A DNA stretch of 64,000 nucleotides from Bradyrhizobium diversitatis (GCF_016031635.1 NZ_JACEGD010000017.1:1-64000); one strand, 5' to 3'; shown: positions 44,533-53,917, numbered from the stretch's first letter. Notes: a model not told the origin generated them from the sequence alone. Program-made: numbers and translations.

Positions 44533-45395
44533 GTCTCCGGCCTCTCGCCGACCGTGACCTTGAAGCTGGCCGGCTCGTCGCCGCGACGCACCGCGACATC
44601 GACCACCGTGCCGACGCTCGAAGGTCCCAGCGTCCGCGACAGCGCACGCACGCCGGACAGTTTCTGGTCGTTGACTGCGACGATCACGTCGCCCTGACGG
44701 ATGCCGGCCGCGGCCGAAGGGCCGGCCTTGTCGACATTCATCACCATGGCGCCGATGCCGTCGTCGAGCCGCACCGGCTGGAGCCCGAGGCCGAGATATC
44801 CCCGCGCGATGCGGCCGCGCGCCTCCAGTTGCGCCGCGACGCGCTCGATCGTCGCCGCCGGGATCACCAGCACGCGCCGCGGTCGGAGCACGGCCATGCC
44901 GAAGGCTTCGCCCGATGCATCGAGCGCGAGGCCGCCCTGCTGGCTGCCGCGCAGACGGACGTCGAGCTCGATCCGGGCATCGATGTCGCCGCCGCGCAGG
45001 GAGCGCCAGCTCTTGCCGGATGTCGACACCATCCCGAGCGCGGCGCTCGGCGTCTCGCGATTGGTGGCGACCACCACCGACAAGGCGCCGAGCGGCGGGA
45101 CCGTCGCGGCGAGCTTGACCGGCGCGACGGCGGCATCGACGCGCAGCAGCGCGATGTCGGTCGTATGGTCGCGGCCGGCGATCGTGGCGGCCGCGGTGCT
45201 TCCGTCGGCAAGGCCGATCTCGACCGCGCCCTCGTCCGCCAGTGCCTCGTCGGCCGTGACGATCAGGCCGGGTTTCCAGGCGAAGCCGGTGGCGCGGGAG
45301 CGGTGCGAATGCACGGAGACGACGGACGGCGCCGTGCGCGCCGCCATGTCCGCGAGGGCGGACGACAGCGAAGACAGGGGAGTAGGGGCGGTCAT
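44529..45395 (-). CDS. HtrA-like protein with degenerate catalytic triad
   Basis: A 288-residue protein with a trypsin-like fold (about 20-190) and a C-terminal PDZ domain (about 195-285, YLGLGLQPVRL...AGIRQGDVIVAVND). The catalytic Asp80 in TTDIALLRVD is present. The His site reads VTADEAL (Glu50 instead of His) and the Ser site reads GSQQGGLAL (Gln153 instead of Ser), so peptidase activity is very unlikely. ATG 45395 has AGGAG; no signal peptide precedes the fold, so the protein should be cytosolic. It overlaps the LuxR-type gene by four bases. A binding or sensing role via the PDZ domain is the natural guess. Divergent from the VOC gene. Confidence 0.82.
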   Translation of the reverse strand: MTAPTPLSSLSSALADMAARTAPSVVSVHSHRSRATGFAWKPGLIVTADEALADEGAVEIGLADGSTAAATIAGRDHTTDIALLRVDAAVAPVKLAATVPPLGALSVVVATNRETPSAALGMVSTSGKSWRSLRGGDIDARIELDVRLRGSQQGGLALDASGEAFGMAVLRPRRVLVIPAATIERVAAQLEARGRIARGYLGLGLQPVRLDDGIGAMVMNVDKAGPSAAAGIRQGDVIVAVNDQKLSGVRALSRTLGPSSVGTVVDVAVRRGDEPASFKVTVGERPET

Positions 45396-45579
45396 GGCAG
45401 GCTCCTGTAAGCTGTCCTCAATCTGGGATATTGCGGGCGCCTGCGAAACTGGCCGGGTGGCCAGGACTTCCCTCCGCGCGACCGACGAACATGTGATTGG
45501 GACCCGCTCACGGGAACGTGTAGCAATCGGCCGACATTGCGCCGCATGGCCCTCAACCATTTTGACCGAGCCCTGACCG

Positions 45580-46545
45580 ATGACCATCGATCTCACCCGC
45601 CGCACCCTGCTGCAACTCGCCGGCGCAACCTCGCTCGCGATGGCGGCCGGAGCCGCGGCGCGCGCCGAGGGCGTTCCTCAAGGTGCCGGGCCGACCTTTG
45701 CCAGCCGCACGCCGATGCGGGTCGGCATGGTGACGCTGCGGGTGAAGAATCTCGACAAGGTTGCGGACTACTACCGCGACGTGATCGGGCTTGCCGTGAT
45801 GGAGCGTTCGGCGACCGCCGCAAAGCTCGGCACGGCCGGCATAGCGCTGCTGGTGCTGGAGGCCCGTCCCGATGCGGAAATCGAGCCGCGCAATGCCGCC
45901 GGCCTCTACCACACGGCGTTCCTGATGCCGACGCGAAAAGACCTCGCGCGCTGGCTGGTGCATGCCGCCTCGCATCGCGTGCCGCTGTCGGGTTTTGCCG
46001 ATCACCTCGTCAGCGAGTCCGTCTATCTCGACGACCCCGAGGGCAACGGCATCGAGATCTATGCCGACCGCGATCCCTCGCAATGGCAATGGAGCGAGGG
46101 CAGCGTCAAGATGGCGACCGACGAGCTCAACATCCCCGACCTGCTGTCGCTGACCAATCCTCGCGTCGCCGACTATGCCAGGGCGCCGGACGGCTTGCGC
46201 GTCGGCCACATGCATCTGCGCGTCGGCGACCTCGCGCAGGCCGAGAGCTTCTATCACGGCACGATCGGCCTTGATCCGACGCGCAAGCGCAGCGGCGCCG
46301 CGTTCCTGTCGTCGGGCCGTTATCACCATCACCTCGGCTTGAATGTCTGGCAGAGTCAGGGCGCCGGACGGCGCGACGATGCCACCACGGGCCTTGCATG
46401 GTTCTCGCTGGTGACGGCGAAGCAGGACATTCTCGCCGCACAGGAGGAACGCCTGCGCAAGGGCGGTGCGCAGCTCACCACGCTTGCGAATGGCGTGGAG
46501 GCGATCGATCCATGGGGCACGCGGGTGCGGCTGCTCAAGGCGTGA
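45580..46545 (+). CDS. Tat-exported two-domain VOC (glyoxalase/extradiol-type) protein
   Basis: A 321-residue protein with a twin-arginine signal (LTRRTLLQLAGATSLAMAAG) and two vicinal-oxygen-chelate halves, about 45-165 and 205-320. First-half signs are VGMVTLRVKNLDKVADYYRDV, LYHTAFLMPTR and DPEGNGIEIYADR. The second half has VGHMHLRVGDLAQAESFYHG, YHHHLGLNVW and DPWGTRVRLL. The layout resembles CatE/catechol 2,3-dioxygenase-like proteins, whose metal ligands are two His and one Glu. Such proteins are normally cytosolic, so Tat export is unusual. It is divergent from the HtrA-like gene across 184 bases. Confidence 0.85.
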   Translation: MTIDLTRRTLLQLAGATSLAMAAGAAARAEGVPQGAGPTFASRTPMRVGMVTLRVKNLDKVADYYRDVIGLAVMERSATAAKLGTAGIALLVLEARPDAEIEPRNAAGLYHTAFLMPTRKDLARWLVHAASHRVPLSGFADHLVSESVYLDDPEGNGIEIYADRDPSQWQWSEGSVKMATDELNIPDLLSLTNPRVADYARAPDGLRVGHMHLRVGDLAQAESFYHGTIGLDPTRKRSGAAFLSSGRYHHHLGLNVWQSQGAGRRDDATTGLAWFSLVTAKQDILAAQEERLRKGGAQLTTLANGVEAIDPWGTRVRLLKA

Positions 46546-46560
46546 TCGAAAGCGGCAGCT

Positions 46561-47709
46561 TCAGCCCGCTGCGCGTTCCAGCTCGGCGCCCTCATCCGAC
46601 CAAGCGCAACGGCCGCCTCCGGCACGTTTCGCCGTATAGAGCGCACGATCGACCCTCTCCATGAGCTGCGACGTTGAGCCGGCGGTGGCCGCATCAGCGC
46701 TGACCAGAATGCCGGCGCTTGCGCCGATGCGGACCGGAATGTCCGTAAGCAAGAACGGCATCGAGAGATCGCGAATGGCCTGGCGGGCCAGCGCGAGCGC
46801 TTGGTTACAGCCGGCATCGCCTGAAGCAACCGGTTTGAGCATCATGAACTCGTCGCCGCCGAACCGTGCGGCTATGCCTGGATTGCCGATGCAGACCGAC
46901 AGCCGCTCCGCCACCTGCCGCAACAGATCGTCGCCGACGTGATGGCCGTGGCGATCGTTGACCGGCTTGAAGCCGTCGAGATCGATGGCGATGATGGCGA
47001 AGTTTCCGCGGGTCTCCGCCAGCGCCTGGAAGAACGCGGCGCGGTTCGGCAATCCCGTCAGGAAATCGTGGGTCGCCTGGCGCGCCAGCCGGTGCTTTGC
47101 TTCGAGCCGCTCGACGAAGGCGGCGCTGAGATGCTTGGACGCCTCGCGCAATGTGAGCCAGAAGAACACCAGCATGATCGCGCCGAGCTTGTAGGCGAAC
47201 TCGGGACGTAGCAGGCCGGCCAGGATGGTCGGCGTCAACAGCACCGCGGCAGTGGTCAGGATGATCCAGGGGCGGATCGCCGCGCGCGAGACCATGCCGA
47301 CGCAGAAGGACATCGAAAGGCCGAACGCGATCCAGGCGCCGGGTCCGTCGTCGAGCTCGAGCGCGCGATACGACAACATGCCCAGCGCAAGGCCGAAGGC
47401 GGTCGCGCCGGCGCCGTAAAGCCCTTCCCAGCGGATCACGTCGGCATCGGAGAATTGCGTCGCGCGCGACTTGTAGCGGAACAGGGATGCGATCCGGACT
47501 GCGGCCGTGATGGAGATGAAGACCGAGATCACCGCATAGCCGGTATCGCCGCTCATGAGCGTCAGCGTGGCTGCACCGGTCACCGACGTGACGCCAATGG
47601 CGGACACCTGCGGAAGCGACGTGTACAGGAGATCCACGAGTTCGCGCCGGATGCGCGGATCGGGATGCAGGAATCTGGACAACATTGTCAGAGTCATGGC
47701 CGGCACCAT
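46561..47709 (-). CDS. Membrane diguanylate cyclase (GGDEF)
   Basis: A 382-residue membrane protein with about six helices (30-200) followed by a GGDEF domain (about 215-375). It keeps FGGDEFMML and the nucleotide-site residues DLDGFKPVND. The product is probably active in making cyclic di-GMP. There is no recognisable I-site RxxD directly before GGDEF (the preceding residues are NPGIAA), so product inhibition may be absent. No EAL domain is present. The start is ATG 47709 with AGGAA upstream; ATGs at 47697 and 47685 are alternatives. It is convergent with the VOC gene. Confidence 0.9.
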   Translation of the reverse strand: MVPAMTLTMLSRFLHPDPRIRRELVDLLYTSLPQVSAIGVTSVTGAATLTLMSGDTGYAVISVFISITAAVRIASLFRYKSRATQFSDADVIRWEGLYGAGATAFGLALGMLSYRALELDDGPGAWIAFGLSMSFCVGMVSRAAIRPWIILTTAAVLLTPTILAGLLRPEFAYKLGAIMLVFFWLTLREASKHLSAAFVERLEAKHRLARQATHDFLTGLPNRAAFFQALAETRGNFAIIAIDLDGFKPVNDRHGHHVGDDLLRQVAERLSVCIGNPGIAARFGGDEFMMLKPVASGDAGCNQALALARQAIRDLSMPFLLTDIPVRIGASAGILVSADAATAGSTSQLMERVDRALYTAKRAGGGRCAWSDEGAELERAAG

Positions 47710-47871
47710 CTCTGCTTGTTCCTAACAAGGGGTAGGGGAAGGGGCGCGAGACGATGTTGGTGCGCATCGTCCTTAAGAAGTGGTCAATGCACAGGCTTGC
47801 TGGCGATTTTGCCCCGTGTTAGCAGCGATCGAGGCGCGCCATGGCGGCCTGATGTCCCGAATGCACCTGAC

Positions 47872-48747
47872 ATGTCCGAATTCCACGGTGTCTTTCCCTA
47901 TCTCGTCTCGCCCATCGATGCCGACGGCACGGTGCGGACCAATGTGCTGGCAAAACTCTGCGACGACCTGATCGGCGCCGGCGTGCACGGCCTGACGCCG
48001 CTGGGCTCGACCGGAGAATTCGCCTACCTCAACGCCGAGCAACGCACGGCGATCGTGCAGACCACGATCGAGGCCGCGCAGGGCCGCGTGCCCGTCGTTG
48101 CCGGCGTCGCCTCCACCTCGACGGCGGATGCGGTGGCGCAGGCAAGGGCCTGCCAGAGGCTCGGCGCCGCTGGCATCCTGGCAATCCTGGAAGCCTATTT
48201 CCCGCTCACTGACGCCCAGGTCGAATCCTACTTCCGCGCCATCGCTGAAGCCGTGGACATCCCCGTCGTCATCTACACCAATCCGCAATTTCAGCGTTCC
48301 GATCTCACCCTCGACGTCATTGCGCGCCTCGCCGAACATCCGCGCATCGGCTACATCAAGGATGCTTCGACCAACACCGGCCGGCTGCTCTCGATCATGA
48401 ACCGCTGCGGCGATGCCTTGCAGGTCTTCTCCGCCTCGGCTCATATCCCCGCCGCAGTGATGCTGATCGGCGGCCGCGGCTGGATGGCGGGCCCGGCCTG
48501 CATCATCCCGCGCCAGAGCGTCGCGCTGTACGACCTCTGCAGGGCCGGCCGCTGGGACGAGGCCATGGCGCTGCAGCGCCGGCTGTGGCGCATCAACGAA
48601 GCCTTCGCCCGCTACAACCTCGCCGCTTGCATCAAGGCTGGGCTTTCGATCCAGGGCTACGACGTCGGCGATCCCGTCCCGCCGCAGGCGCCGCTCACGG
48701 CCGAGGCAAGGAAGGTCGTGGAAATGGCGCTGCGCGAGCTCACCTAG
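47872..48747 (+). CDS. DHDPS/N-acetylneuraminate-lyase family aldolase
   Basis: A 291-residue TIM-barrel lyase of the DapA/NanA family. GVFPYLVSPIDADGTV starts the barrel, LGSTGEFAYL is the pyruvate-carboxylate loop, VIYTNP holds the catalytic Tyr, and YIKDAS holds the Schiff-base Lys near residue 162. ATG 47872 begins the fold; the frame open further upstream is non-coding. The protein lacks the exact context of lysine synthesis and is more likely one of the catabolic aldolases of the family, for example acting on a keto acid. It is monocistronic, divergent from the GGDEF gene. Confidence 0.87.
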   Translation: MSEFHGVFPYLVSPIDADGTVRTNVLAKLCDDLIGAGVHGLTPLGSTGEFAYLNAEQRTAIVQTTIEAAQGRVPVVAGVASTSTADAVAQARACQRLGAAGILAILEAYFPLTDAQVESYFRAIAEAVDIPVVIYTNPQFQRSDLTLDVIARLAEHPRIGYIKDASTNTGRLLSIMNRCGDALQVFSASAHIPAAVMLIGGRGWMAGPACIIPRQSVALYDLCRAGRWDEAMALQRRLWRINEAFARYNLAACIKAGLSIQGYDVGDPVPPQAPLTAEARKVVEMALRELT

Positions 48748-48918
48748 CTGTTTGGCACGCGGCAATATGCCCCGGCACCCGTGTATCAGCCAGAAAAGCC
48801 CTTACCTGCCCAACCGGGAAACTTCCGTTCGTTTGCGACGTTGCTGCGTAAGCCGGATCTGTCGCCCCATGCATATGTATCCCAAGGCCGTATTCAGCAC
48901 TGAAGACGGTGATCACCG

Positions 48919-50019
48919 ATGAATCGTCGCTACGCGATTGCCGCGGCAGCCTTGGCCGCCCTGCTGCTTGCCGTCACTGCCGCGAAGATCCTGCATGTCC
49001 CGATGCTGCATGTCCCATGGGCGGCGCCCTCCGCGCGCGCGGTCGAGCAGCGCGGTCCGCTGTCCGATGGCGAGAAGGCGACCATCGAGATCTTCGAGCG
49101 CGTGTCTCCTTCGGTCGTCCAGGTGGCGGTAAAATCCGCAGCCAATCCTCTCATGGGTGAGGAAGGCCAGGGCGGCTCTTCCGGCACGGGATTCGTATGG
49201 GATCGCGACGGGCATCTCGTGACGAACAATCACGTCGTCGCCAGTGGCGGCGAGATCGCCGTGCGCTTTGCCTCGGGAGAGGTGGCCGAGGTCGACCTCG
49301 TCGGCACGGCTCCCAATTACGATCTCGCCGTGCTGCGGATTCGCAGCGTGCGCGAGCTTCCGCCGCCGGTGGCTCTCGGCAGTTCGAGCGACCTGAAGGT
49401 CGGGCAATCCGCCTTCGCGATCGGCAATCCCTTCGGACTGGATCAATCGATGACGAGCGGCATTATCAGCGCGCTCAAGCGCAGGCTTCCGACCCATGGC
49501 GGTCGGGAGATTGCCAACGTCATTCAGACCGATGCCGCGATCAACCCCGGCAATTCGGGCGGACCGTTGCTCGACTCCGCCGGCCGGCTGATCGGCGTCA
49601 CCACGGCGATCATATCGCCGTCCGGTTCGAACGCCGGCATCGGCTTTGCGGTCCCGGTCGACGTCGTGAACCGGATTGTGCCCGAGCTCATTCGCAACGG
49701 TCGCGTGCCGACACCCGGCATCGGCATCGTGGCCGCCGGCGAGGATGTTTCGACCCGGCTTGGCGTCGAAGGGGTGATCGTGGTGCGGACGGCCCCCGGC
49801 AGCCCTGCCGAGCGCGCGGGGATCCGCGGTGTCAATTTTTCGACCGGAGCGGTCGGAGACATCATCACCGCGGTCGAGGGCAAGCCGGTGCGGCGCCTCT
49901 CCGACCTGACCGATGCGCTCGAGCAGGCCGGCGCCGGGAAGACCGTTCGCCTCACTGTCAAGCGGGGCTCGGACATCCGTGACGTGAATATAGGCATCAT
50001 CGACATCGATAGGTCCTAG
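48919..50019 (+). CDS. HtrA/DegP-like periplasmic serine protease
   Basis: A 366-residue S1C protease with an N-terminal signal or anchor (YAIAAAALAALLLAVTAA). The triad is complete: His105 in VTNNHVVA, Asp135 in NYDLAVLR and Ser213 in NPGNSGGPLLD. A single PDZ domain closes the protein (about 260-355, with GSPAERAGIRG and GDIITAVEG). It probably handles misfolded envelope proteins. ATG 48919 has a modest ribosome site. It stands alone and contrasts with the triad-less HtrA-like protein encoded 3.5 kb away. Confidence 0.92.
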   Translation: MNRRYAIAAAALAALLLAVTAAKILHVPMLHVPWAAPSARAVEQRGPLSDGEKATIEIFERVSPSVVQVAVKSAANPLMGEEGQGGSSGTGFVWDRDGHLVTNNHVVASGGEIAVRFASGEVAEVDLVGTAPNYDLAVLRIRSVRELPPPVALGSSSDLKVGQSAFAIGNPFGLDQSMTSGIISALKRRLPTHGGREIANVIQTDAAINPGNSGGPLLDSAGRLIGVTTAIISPSGSNAGIGFAVPVDVVNRIVPELIRNGRVPTPGIGIVAAGEDVSTRLGVEGVIVVRTAPGSPAERAGIRGVNFSTGAVGDIITAVEGKPVRRLSDLTDALEQAGAGKTVRLTVKRGSDIRDVNIGIIDIDRS

Positions 50020-50144
50020 CCGGCCGATCCGCGCCAGCAAAGGGCTCTGACGCGCATTGCAGATGTGCCAGGGCTCGGTTGTCTGGCCCGCAAAATCGGT
50101 TAAAACCGCCGCGGTCGTTTTCCGGATTTCGAGGACATAACGGA

Positions 50145-52469
50145 ATGAACATTCTTCCCGGCAATTTGCGTTTCGGAGCGGGCCAGCCCGTCAAGCGTTT
50201 GGAAGACCAGAGGCTGCTCACCGGGAAGGGGCAATTCATCGACGACAAGCCGGAGGACGGCGCGCTGTGGCTGCACGTGCTGCGCTCGCCGCACGCCCAC
50301 GCGAAGATCGTCTCGATCGACACCAGCGCCGCGGCCGGAATGCCCGGCGTCACCGCAATCTACACCGGCGCCGACCTCGTCAAGGACGACGTCGGCACCA
50401 TCCCGACGCTGAACATCTTCAAGCGCCCCGACGGCAAGCCGATGACGGTGCCGCCGCGCCGGCTGCTCGCCCACGAGGTCGTGCGCCATGCCGGCGAGGC
50501 CGTGGCCGCAGTGGTGGCCTCGTCGCGGGTCGAGGCGCAGAGCGCCGCCGAAGCGATCGTCGTCGAATACGACGTTCAGCCCGCGGTGGTCGATCCCGTC
50601 GAGGCCGTAAAGCCCGGCGCGCCCGTGGTGTGGCCGGAGGCGCCCGACAACATCGTCGGCGCCATGAGCTATGGCGATGCGGCCAAGGTGGACGAGGCCT
50701 TCGCCAAGGCCGCGCACACCGTCGAGCTCGATCTCGTCAGTCAACGCCTCGTGCCGTCCGCGATGGAGCCGCGATCGACCATTGCCGAGATCGACAAGAA
50801 GTCCGGCCGTCTCCTGCTGCATGTGCAATCGCAGACGCCGGCGTCGACCCGCGACGTGCTGGCGGAAGCCGTGCTGAAGCGTCCGAAGGACAGCGTCCGC
50901 GTGCTGGTCGGCGACATCGGCGGCGGTTTTGGCCAGAAGACCAATCTCTATCCGGAGGACGGCATCGTGGCCTACGCCGCGACCAAGCTGAACAAGAAGA
51001 TCCGCTGGCGCGGCGACCGCACCGACGAATTCGTCGGCGGCACCCATGGCCGCGATCTCACCTCCACGGCGTCCTTCGCGCTGGACGAGAAGGGCAAGGT
51101 GCTGGCCTATCGCGTCAAGTCGATCGGCTGCACCGGCGCGTACTCCTCGGGTGCGGCGAACATCATCCCGCTGGTGCTCGGGCCCTTCGTGCAGACCGGC
51201 GTCTACGATCTGCCGCTGGTGCATTTCGAGGTGAAGTCGGTGATGACCCATACCGCGCCGGTCGGCGCCTATCGCGGCGCGGGGCGGCCCGAGGCTGTCT
51301 TCATCGTCGAGCGCCTGTTCGACGCGGCTGCGCGAAAAATCGGCATGGATCCGCGCGCGATCCGCAAGGCCAACTACATCAAGCCGGCGCAGCTGCCATA
51401 CACGAATGCGGCGGGCCAGGTTTACGACTCCGGCGCCTTCGCGCACATGCTCGATCGGGCCGTGACGCTCGCCGACTGGGACGGCTTTGCCGCGCGCAAG
51501 AAGGCGGCGAAGAAGAAGGGCCTGCTCTACGGCCGCGGACTGACCTCTTACATCGAGTGGACCGGCGGCCGCGCGCACACCGAGAAGGTCAGCCTGCACG
51601 CGACCTCGCAAGGGCGCGTCGTGCTGCATTCCGGCACCATGGCGATGGGGCAGGGCTTGCAGACCACCTACACGCAGATGATCTCCGACACGCTCGGCAT
51701 TCCCATGGACAAGATCGACGTGGTCCAGGGCGACACCGATCTCGCCATGGGCTTCGGCAGCGTCGGCTCGCGCTCGCTGTTCGTCGGCGGGACGGCGGTC
51801 GCGGTTTCCTCCAATGATCTGATCCAGAAGGCGCGCGAGAAGGCCGCGAACGTGCTGGAGACCTCGGTCGAGGACATCGAGTATCAGGGCGGCATGCTCA
51901 CCGTGGTCGGCACCGATCGCCGCATCAGCCTGTTCGATCTCGCCGAGAAGGAGAACGGCGCCAGGCTCAGCGTCGATTCCGAAGGCGAGGTCGACGGGCC
52001 GAGCTGGCCGAACGGCACGCATATCTGCGAGGTCGAGATCGATCCCGAGACCGGCGTCTCCAAGGTCGTGCGCTACACCACGGTCGACGACGTCGGCGTC
52101 GCCGTGAACCCGATGCTGGTCACCGGCCAAATCCATGGCGGCGTGGCGCAGGGCATCGGCCAGGCGCTGTATGAAGGCGTGTCCTACGATGCCGACGGCC
52201 AGCTCCTCACCGCCAGCTATCAGGACTACTGCATCCCGCGCGCCGACGACGTCCCGCCGATTGTGGTGACGCTCGACGACACCGCGCCCTGCCGAACCAA
52301 TCCGCTCGGCGCCAAGGGCTGCGGCGAATCCGGCGCCATCGGCGGCCCGCCCTGCGTCACCAACGGCGTCATGGACGCGCTCGCCGAGCTCGGCATCACC
52401 CAGCTGAATACGCCGCTGACGCCGCAGAAGATCTGGCAGGCGATCCGGGAGGCCAAGGCGGCGGGTTAG
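50145..52469 (+). CDS. Molybdenum hydroxylase large subunit (xanthine dehydrogenase / CODH form II type)
   Basis: A 774-residue molybdopterin-binding large subunit of the xanthine oxidase family. RLEDQRLLTGKGQFIDD starts the domain, GGGFGQKTN is the glycine-rich cofactor loop, and AYRGAGRPEA (near 375) is the form II CODH/aldehyde-type motif rather than the AYXCSFR of true CO dehydrogenase. The catalytic Glu is in GCGESGAIGGPP near 725. ATG 50145 has GAGGA upstream. Family enzymes need FAD and [2Fe-2S] subunits to form a heterotrimer, but neither gene is adjacent. Partners must lie elsewhere, or the protein works otherwise. The substrate is unknown. Confidence 0.88.
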   Translation: MNILPGNLRFGAGQPVKRLEDQRLLTGKGQFIDDKPEDGALWLHVLRSPHAHAKIVSIDTSAAAGMPGVTAIYTGADLVKDDVGTIPTLNIFKRPDGKPMTVPPRRLLAHEVVRHAGEAVAAVVASSRVEAQSAAEAIVVEYDVQPAVVDPVEAVKPGAPVVWPEAPDNIVGAMSYGDAAKVDEAFAKAAHTVELDLVSQRLVPSAMEPRSTIAEIDKKSGRLLLHVQSQTPASTRDVLAEAVLKRPKDSVRVLVGDIGGGFGQKTNLYPEDGIVAYAATKLNKKIRWRGDRTDEFVGGTHGRDLTSTASFALDEKGKVLAYRVKSIGCTGAYSSGAANIIPLVLGPFVQTGVYDLPLVHFEVKSVMTHTAPVGAYRGAGRPEAVFIVERLFDAAARKIGMDPRAIRKANYIKPAQLPYTNAAGQVYDSGAFAHMLDRAVTLADWDGFAARKKAAKKKGLLYGRGLTSYIEWTGGRAHTEKVSLHATSQGRVVLHSGTMAMGQGLQTTYTQMISDTLGIPMDKIDVVQGDTDLAMGFGSVGSRSLFVGGTAVAVSSNDLIQKAREKAANVLETSVEDIEYQGGMLTVVGTDRRISLFDLAEKENGARLSVDSEGEVDGPSWPNGTHICEVEIDPETGVSKVVRYTTVDDVGVAVNPMLVTGQIHGGVAQGIGQALYEGVSYDADGQLLTASYQDYCIPRADDVPPIVVTLDDTAPCRTNPLGAKGCGESGAIGGPPCVTNGVMDALAELGITQLNTPLTPQKIWQAIREAKAAG

Positions 52470-52498
52470 TGTCGAGTTATCGCGCTGGCTGCTGCCAC

Positions 52499-52700
52499 AC
52501 ACTCCGCTGTCGTCCCGGACAAGCGCGCCATAAGCGCGCGCCGATCCGGGATCCATAACCACAGGGAGTGGTTGTCGCGCGGAGTGATCAGTCCGAGTCC
52601 CCGTAACCACATCTTCCTGTGGTTATGGGTCCCGGATCTGCGCTCCGCCCTGGACAACGCTACGCGTTGCCAAGAGCTGCGCTTGTCCGGGACGACGCCG
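52499..52700. repeat. Inverted repeat with 'tcgtcccggacaagcg' arms, copy 1
   Basis: Both ends carry the same arm in opposite orientation (GTCGTCCCGGACAAGCG on the left, its complement on the right). Inside are AACCACA-TCTTCC-TGTGGTT and other stems. The right 74 bases (52623-52696) are an exact reverse complement of 62129-62202. It separates the convergent molybdenum-hydroxylase and acyl-CoA dehydrogenase genes and may end both transcripts. Confidence 0.8.
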
Positions 52701-52720
52701 AGTGTGTAGCGTCAGCCCGG

Positions 52721-53917
52721 CTAAATCCCCAGCATCATCTTCGCGATGATGTCGCGCTGGATCTCCGACGTGCCGCCGAAGATCGTATAGGCGCGGCCGT
52801 TGAGATATTCCGGCATCACCGTCAGCATCTCCTCGGGCATCGCCGGCTCGTGGTTGAGCTTGTAGAGCGGGCGCATCGGCTCGACGGCGAGGGCGTCGTG
52901 GCCGATCACGTCGGCGCCCAGCCGCGTCACGGCCTGGCGGATCTCGCTATTGCGCAGCTTCAGGATCGACGACACCGCGCCGGGATTCTGCCCGGTCTGC
53001 AGCGCCGAGAGCACGCGCAGCTCGGTCATCTCCAGCGCGTCGATGTCGACCTCGACCTCGGAGATGCGCGTTGCGATGTCGGGGCTGTCGATGGCGCGGC
53101 CCGTGAGGTCGGACTCGGCGAGATCCGCGATCGCCTTCAGCCCCTCGCGCAGCTTGGCCGAGGCGATGCCCGCGCCGCGTTCGAACTCGAGCAGATATTT
53201 GCCGTAGGTCCAGCCCTTGCCTTCCTCGCCGACGCGGTTGGCGACCGGCACGCGCACGTCGTCGAAGAACACCTGGTTGACCTCGTGGTCGCCGCCGATT
53301 GTCAGGATCGGGCGCGTGGTGATGCCCGACGTCTTCATGTCGATCAGGATGAAGCTGATGCCGTCCTGCTGCCGCGGCCCATCGCTGGTGCGCACCAGCG
53401 CGAACATGCGGTTGGCGTGGTGGGCATGCGTGGTCCAGATCTTGGTGCCGTTGATGATGTAGTCGTCGCCGTCGCGCACCGCGCGGGTCTTCAGCGAGGC
53501 GAGATCGGAACCGGAGCCCGGCTCGGAATAGCCCTGGCACCAATAGTCCTCGCCGGAGAGGATGCGAGGCAGGTAGAAGTTCTTCTGCTCGGGGCTGCCG
53601 AAGCCGATGATGACGGGACCGACCATCTTCACGCCCATCACGTTGACATTGGGCACGCCGGCGCGCGCGCATTCGGTCTCGAAAATCCAGCGCTGTGCCG
53701 GCGTCCAGTCCGGCCCGCCATGTTCGACAGGCCAGCCAGGAGCCCCCCAGCCCTGGCGGTGCAACGCGCGCTGCCAGGCCATGCCGATGTCAGGGTCGGA
53801 GAACACCGACGGCGTCAGCGCCGTCGCGCGCTTCATCTCGTCGGTGAGGTTCTTGGCAATGAAGCCGCGCACCTCGTCCTGGAAGGCACGCTCCTCGGCA
53901 TTGAACGAGAGATCCAT
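52721..53917 (-). CDS. Acyl-CoA dehydrogenase
   Basis: A 398-residue FAD-dependent acyl-CoA dehydrogenase. DLSFNAEERAFQDEVRGFI begins the N-terminal helical domain, CQGYSEPGSGSDLASLKTRA marks the flavin-binding beta domain, and YTIFGGTSEIQRDIIAKMML is the conserved C-terminal segment. It oxidises an acyl-CoA to an enoyl-CoA and passes electrons to ETF. The neighbouring acyl-CoA dehydrogenase (382 residues) lies 15 bases upstream on the same strand; paired genes of this sort can encode heteromeric dehydrogenases such as those for steroid side chains. It is the last gene of a three-gene operon. Confidence 0.92.
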   Translation of the reverse strand: MDLSFNAEERAFQDEVRGFIAKNLTDEMKRATALTPSVFSDPDIGMAWQRALHRQGWGAPGWPVEHGGPDWTPAQRWIFETECARAGVPNVNVMGVKMVGPVIIGFGSPEQKNFYLPRILSGEDYWCQGYSEPGSGSDLASLKTRAVRDGDDYIINGTKIWTTHAHHANRMFALVRTSDGPRQQDGISFILIDMKTSGITTRPILTIGGDHEVNQVFFDDVRVPVANRVGEEGKGWTYGKYLLEFERGAGIASAKLREGLKAIADLAESDLTGRAIDSPDIATRISEVEVDIDALEMTELRVLSALQTGQNPGAVSSILKLRNSEIRQAVTRLGADVIGHDALAVEPMRPLYKLNHEPAMPEEMLTVMPEYLNGRAYTIFGGTSEIQRDIIAKMMLGI

